This document shows, in pieces, positions 6,438 to 7,450 of a DNA stretch of 7,450 bases (the stretch's first letter is position 1; every line of letters begins with the position of its first letter). Source of the DNA: Alphaproteobacteria bacterium. GTDB lineage: Bacteria; Pseudomonadota; Alphaproteobacteria; Rhodospirillales; Rhodospirillaceae. The position numbers were made by a program, and so were the translations under genes. Location of the stretch: contig QKGW01000159.1 of the NCBI GenBank assembly GCA_003250275.1, positions 1 through 7,450 on the forward strand. The letters run 5' to 3'. The notes beneath the pieces were generated by a model. That model saw only the letters and a list, made by a program, of their open reading frames with translations. It was not told where the DNA came from and made no database searches.

Positions 6438-7450
6438 ACGCTTGAGCCTTGAGCACGTCGGCGACGATGCCGAACAGGCGGTCGATGTCGGTCTTCTCCG
6501 CGACGAACGCGGGGGCGAATTGCAGGGTGTTGCCGCCGCAGCGGACGTACGCGCCCTTGTCCCAGCAGGCCTGGAAGATGTCGAACGCGCGCTTCGCCGG
6601 GGCGCCGGGGATCTCTTCGACCTGCACCGCGCCGGCGAGGCCGAAGTTGCGGATGTCCTCGACGTAGGGCAGGCCCTTGAGCGAGTGGATCGCCTCCTCG
6701 AAGTAGGGGGCGAGGGCGGCCGAGCGGGCGACGAGGTCGTCCGACTTGATCAGGTCGAGCGTCGCGAGCGCGGCGGCGCAGGCGACCGGGTGGGCGGAAT
6801 AGGTGTAGCCGTGCGGGAACTCGACGGCGTAGTCCGCGCCGCCCTTCTCCATGAAGGTGTCGTAGATGGTGTCGGTGGCGAGCACCGCGCCCATCGGGAT
6901 CACGCCGTTGGTGATCATCTTCGCGAGGGTCATGATGTCCGGGGTGACGCCGAGGGTGTCGGCGCCGAACATCTTGCCGGTGCGGCCGAAGCCGGTGATC
7001 ACTTCGTCGAAGATCAGAAGGATGCCGTACTTGTCGCAGATCTCGCGGATGCGCTGCATGTAGCCCTTGGGCGGCAGGATCACGCCCGCCGAACCCGAGA
7101 ACGGCTCGACCATCACCGCCGCGATCGTCGAGGCGTCGTGCAGGGCGATGATGTCCTCGAGCTCGTTGGCCTTCTCGATGCCGCCGTGCTCCGGCAGGCC
7201 CTTCGAGAACGCGTTGGCGGCGAGGAGGGTGTGCGGCAGGTGGTCGGCATCGATGCCGGCGCCGAACATCTTGCGGTTGCCGGCGATGCCGCCGACGCTC
7301 ATGCCACCGAAGTTGACGCCGTGGTAGCCCTTCACCCGGCCGATGATCTTCGAGCGGTTCGGCTCGCCCTTCACCCGCCAGTAGCCGCGCGCCATCTTGA
7401 TCGCGGTGTCGGCGGATTCCGAACCGGAGTTGGTGAAGAACGCGTGGTTG
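6436..7450 (-). CDS. Class III aminotransferase, beta-alanine/omega-amino acid:pyruvate type (start beyond the window)
   Basis: The last 337 residues of a PLP-dependent fold-type I transaminase; the frame is open to the right edge, so the N-terminus is missing. The visible part starts NHAFFTNSGSESADTAIK, the cofactor-phosphate loop. It continues with GYHGVNFGG (Tyr and His stacking on PLP), IFDEVITGFGRTGKMFGAD (the Asp that binds the pyridine nitrogen) and TLAKMITNGVIPMGAV, whose Lys (codon 6919-6921) forms the Schiff base. VEFPHGYTYSAHPVACAAAL closely follows the omega-amino acid:pyruvate aminotransferases. The likely reaction is beta-alanine plus pyruvate to malonate semialdehyde plus alanine. 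Pairing with mmsA directly downstream supports this, since that enzyme would take the semialdehyde to acetyl-CoA. Taurine, GABA or another omega-amine are alternatives, because members of this group have broad specificity. Any ATG inside the window (for example 7395) is internal. Confidence 0.92.
   Translation of the reverse strand, partial: NHAFFTNSGSESADTAIKMARGYWRVKGEPNRSKIIGRVKGYHGVNFGGMSVGGIAGNRKMFGAGIDADHLPHTLLAANAFSKGLPEHGGIEKANELEDIIALHDASTIAAVMVEPFSGSAGVILPPKGYMQRIREICDKYGILLIFDEVITGFGRTGKMFGADTLGVTPDIMTLAKMITNGVIPMGAVLATDTIYDTFMEKGGADYAVEFPHGYTYSAHPVACAAALATLDLIKSDDLVARSAALAPYFEEAIHSLKGLPYVEDIRNFGLAGAVQVEEIPGAPAKRAFDIFQACWDKGAYVRCGGNTLQFAPAFVAEKTDIDRLFGIVADVLKAQA

Noticed and set aside
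2883..6452. A very long + strand open frame (1189 codons) across the transporter and mmsA genes
   Set aside because: Its composition is extreme (Arg/His/Asp/Ala repeats) with no recognisable domain. It is antisense to two clear genes on the - strand and is a by-product of high GC.

Overview
The window looks like chromosomal DNA from a high-GC proteobacterium, most likely an alphaproteobacterium. Three things point that way: a strong G/C bias at third codon positions, a palindrome between convergent genes (about 2872-2900) that resembles the short intergenic repeats scattered through many alphaproteobacterial genomes, and the families present. The genus cannot be fixed from sequence alone. No RNA gene, CRISPR array, transposase, phage gene or replication origin is visible.

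The left half (1-2852, + strand) is an ABC-2 type export operon. It holds the C-terminal part of a HlyD-family periplasmic adaptor, an ATP-binding protein and a six-helix ABC-2 permease, each joined to the next by an ATGA stop/start overlap. This is the YbhG/YhiI-type layout: adaptor, ATPase and inner-membrane permease, expected to work with an outer-membrane channel not seen here. The ATPase gene carries an apparent one-base insertion near 660. Walker A lies in one frame and the Q-loop, signature, Walker B and H-switch in another. As written, the gene cannot make an intact ATPase, and by chance the first frame stays open all the way into the permease. A small secreted PepSY-like protein (2544-2852) follows the permease.

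The right half is on the - strand. A class III aminotransferase of the beta-alanine/omega-amino-acid:pyruvate type (cut by the right edge) lies 10 bp upstream of mmsA, a CoA-acylating (methyl)malonate-semialdehyde dehydrogenase. Together they form a plausible beta-alanine catabolic pair: beta-alanine is transaminated to malonate semialdehyde, which is oxidised to acetyl-CoA. A good intrinsic terminator closes this unit (4838-4872). Beyond it, a DASS/SLC13-family carboxylate or anion transporter with two cytosolic TrkA-C (RCK_C) domains (2925-4784) appears to be its own transcription unit, with a small dyad in its leader. It ends convergently with the PepSY gene across a 72-bp gap that holds the palindromic repeat.

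I found no evidence of an undescribed multi-gene system. The observations most worth checking are the ATPase frameshift, the intergenic palindrome, the orphan PepSY protein next to the exporter, and the transporter leader dyad.
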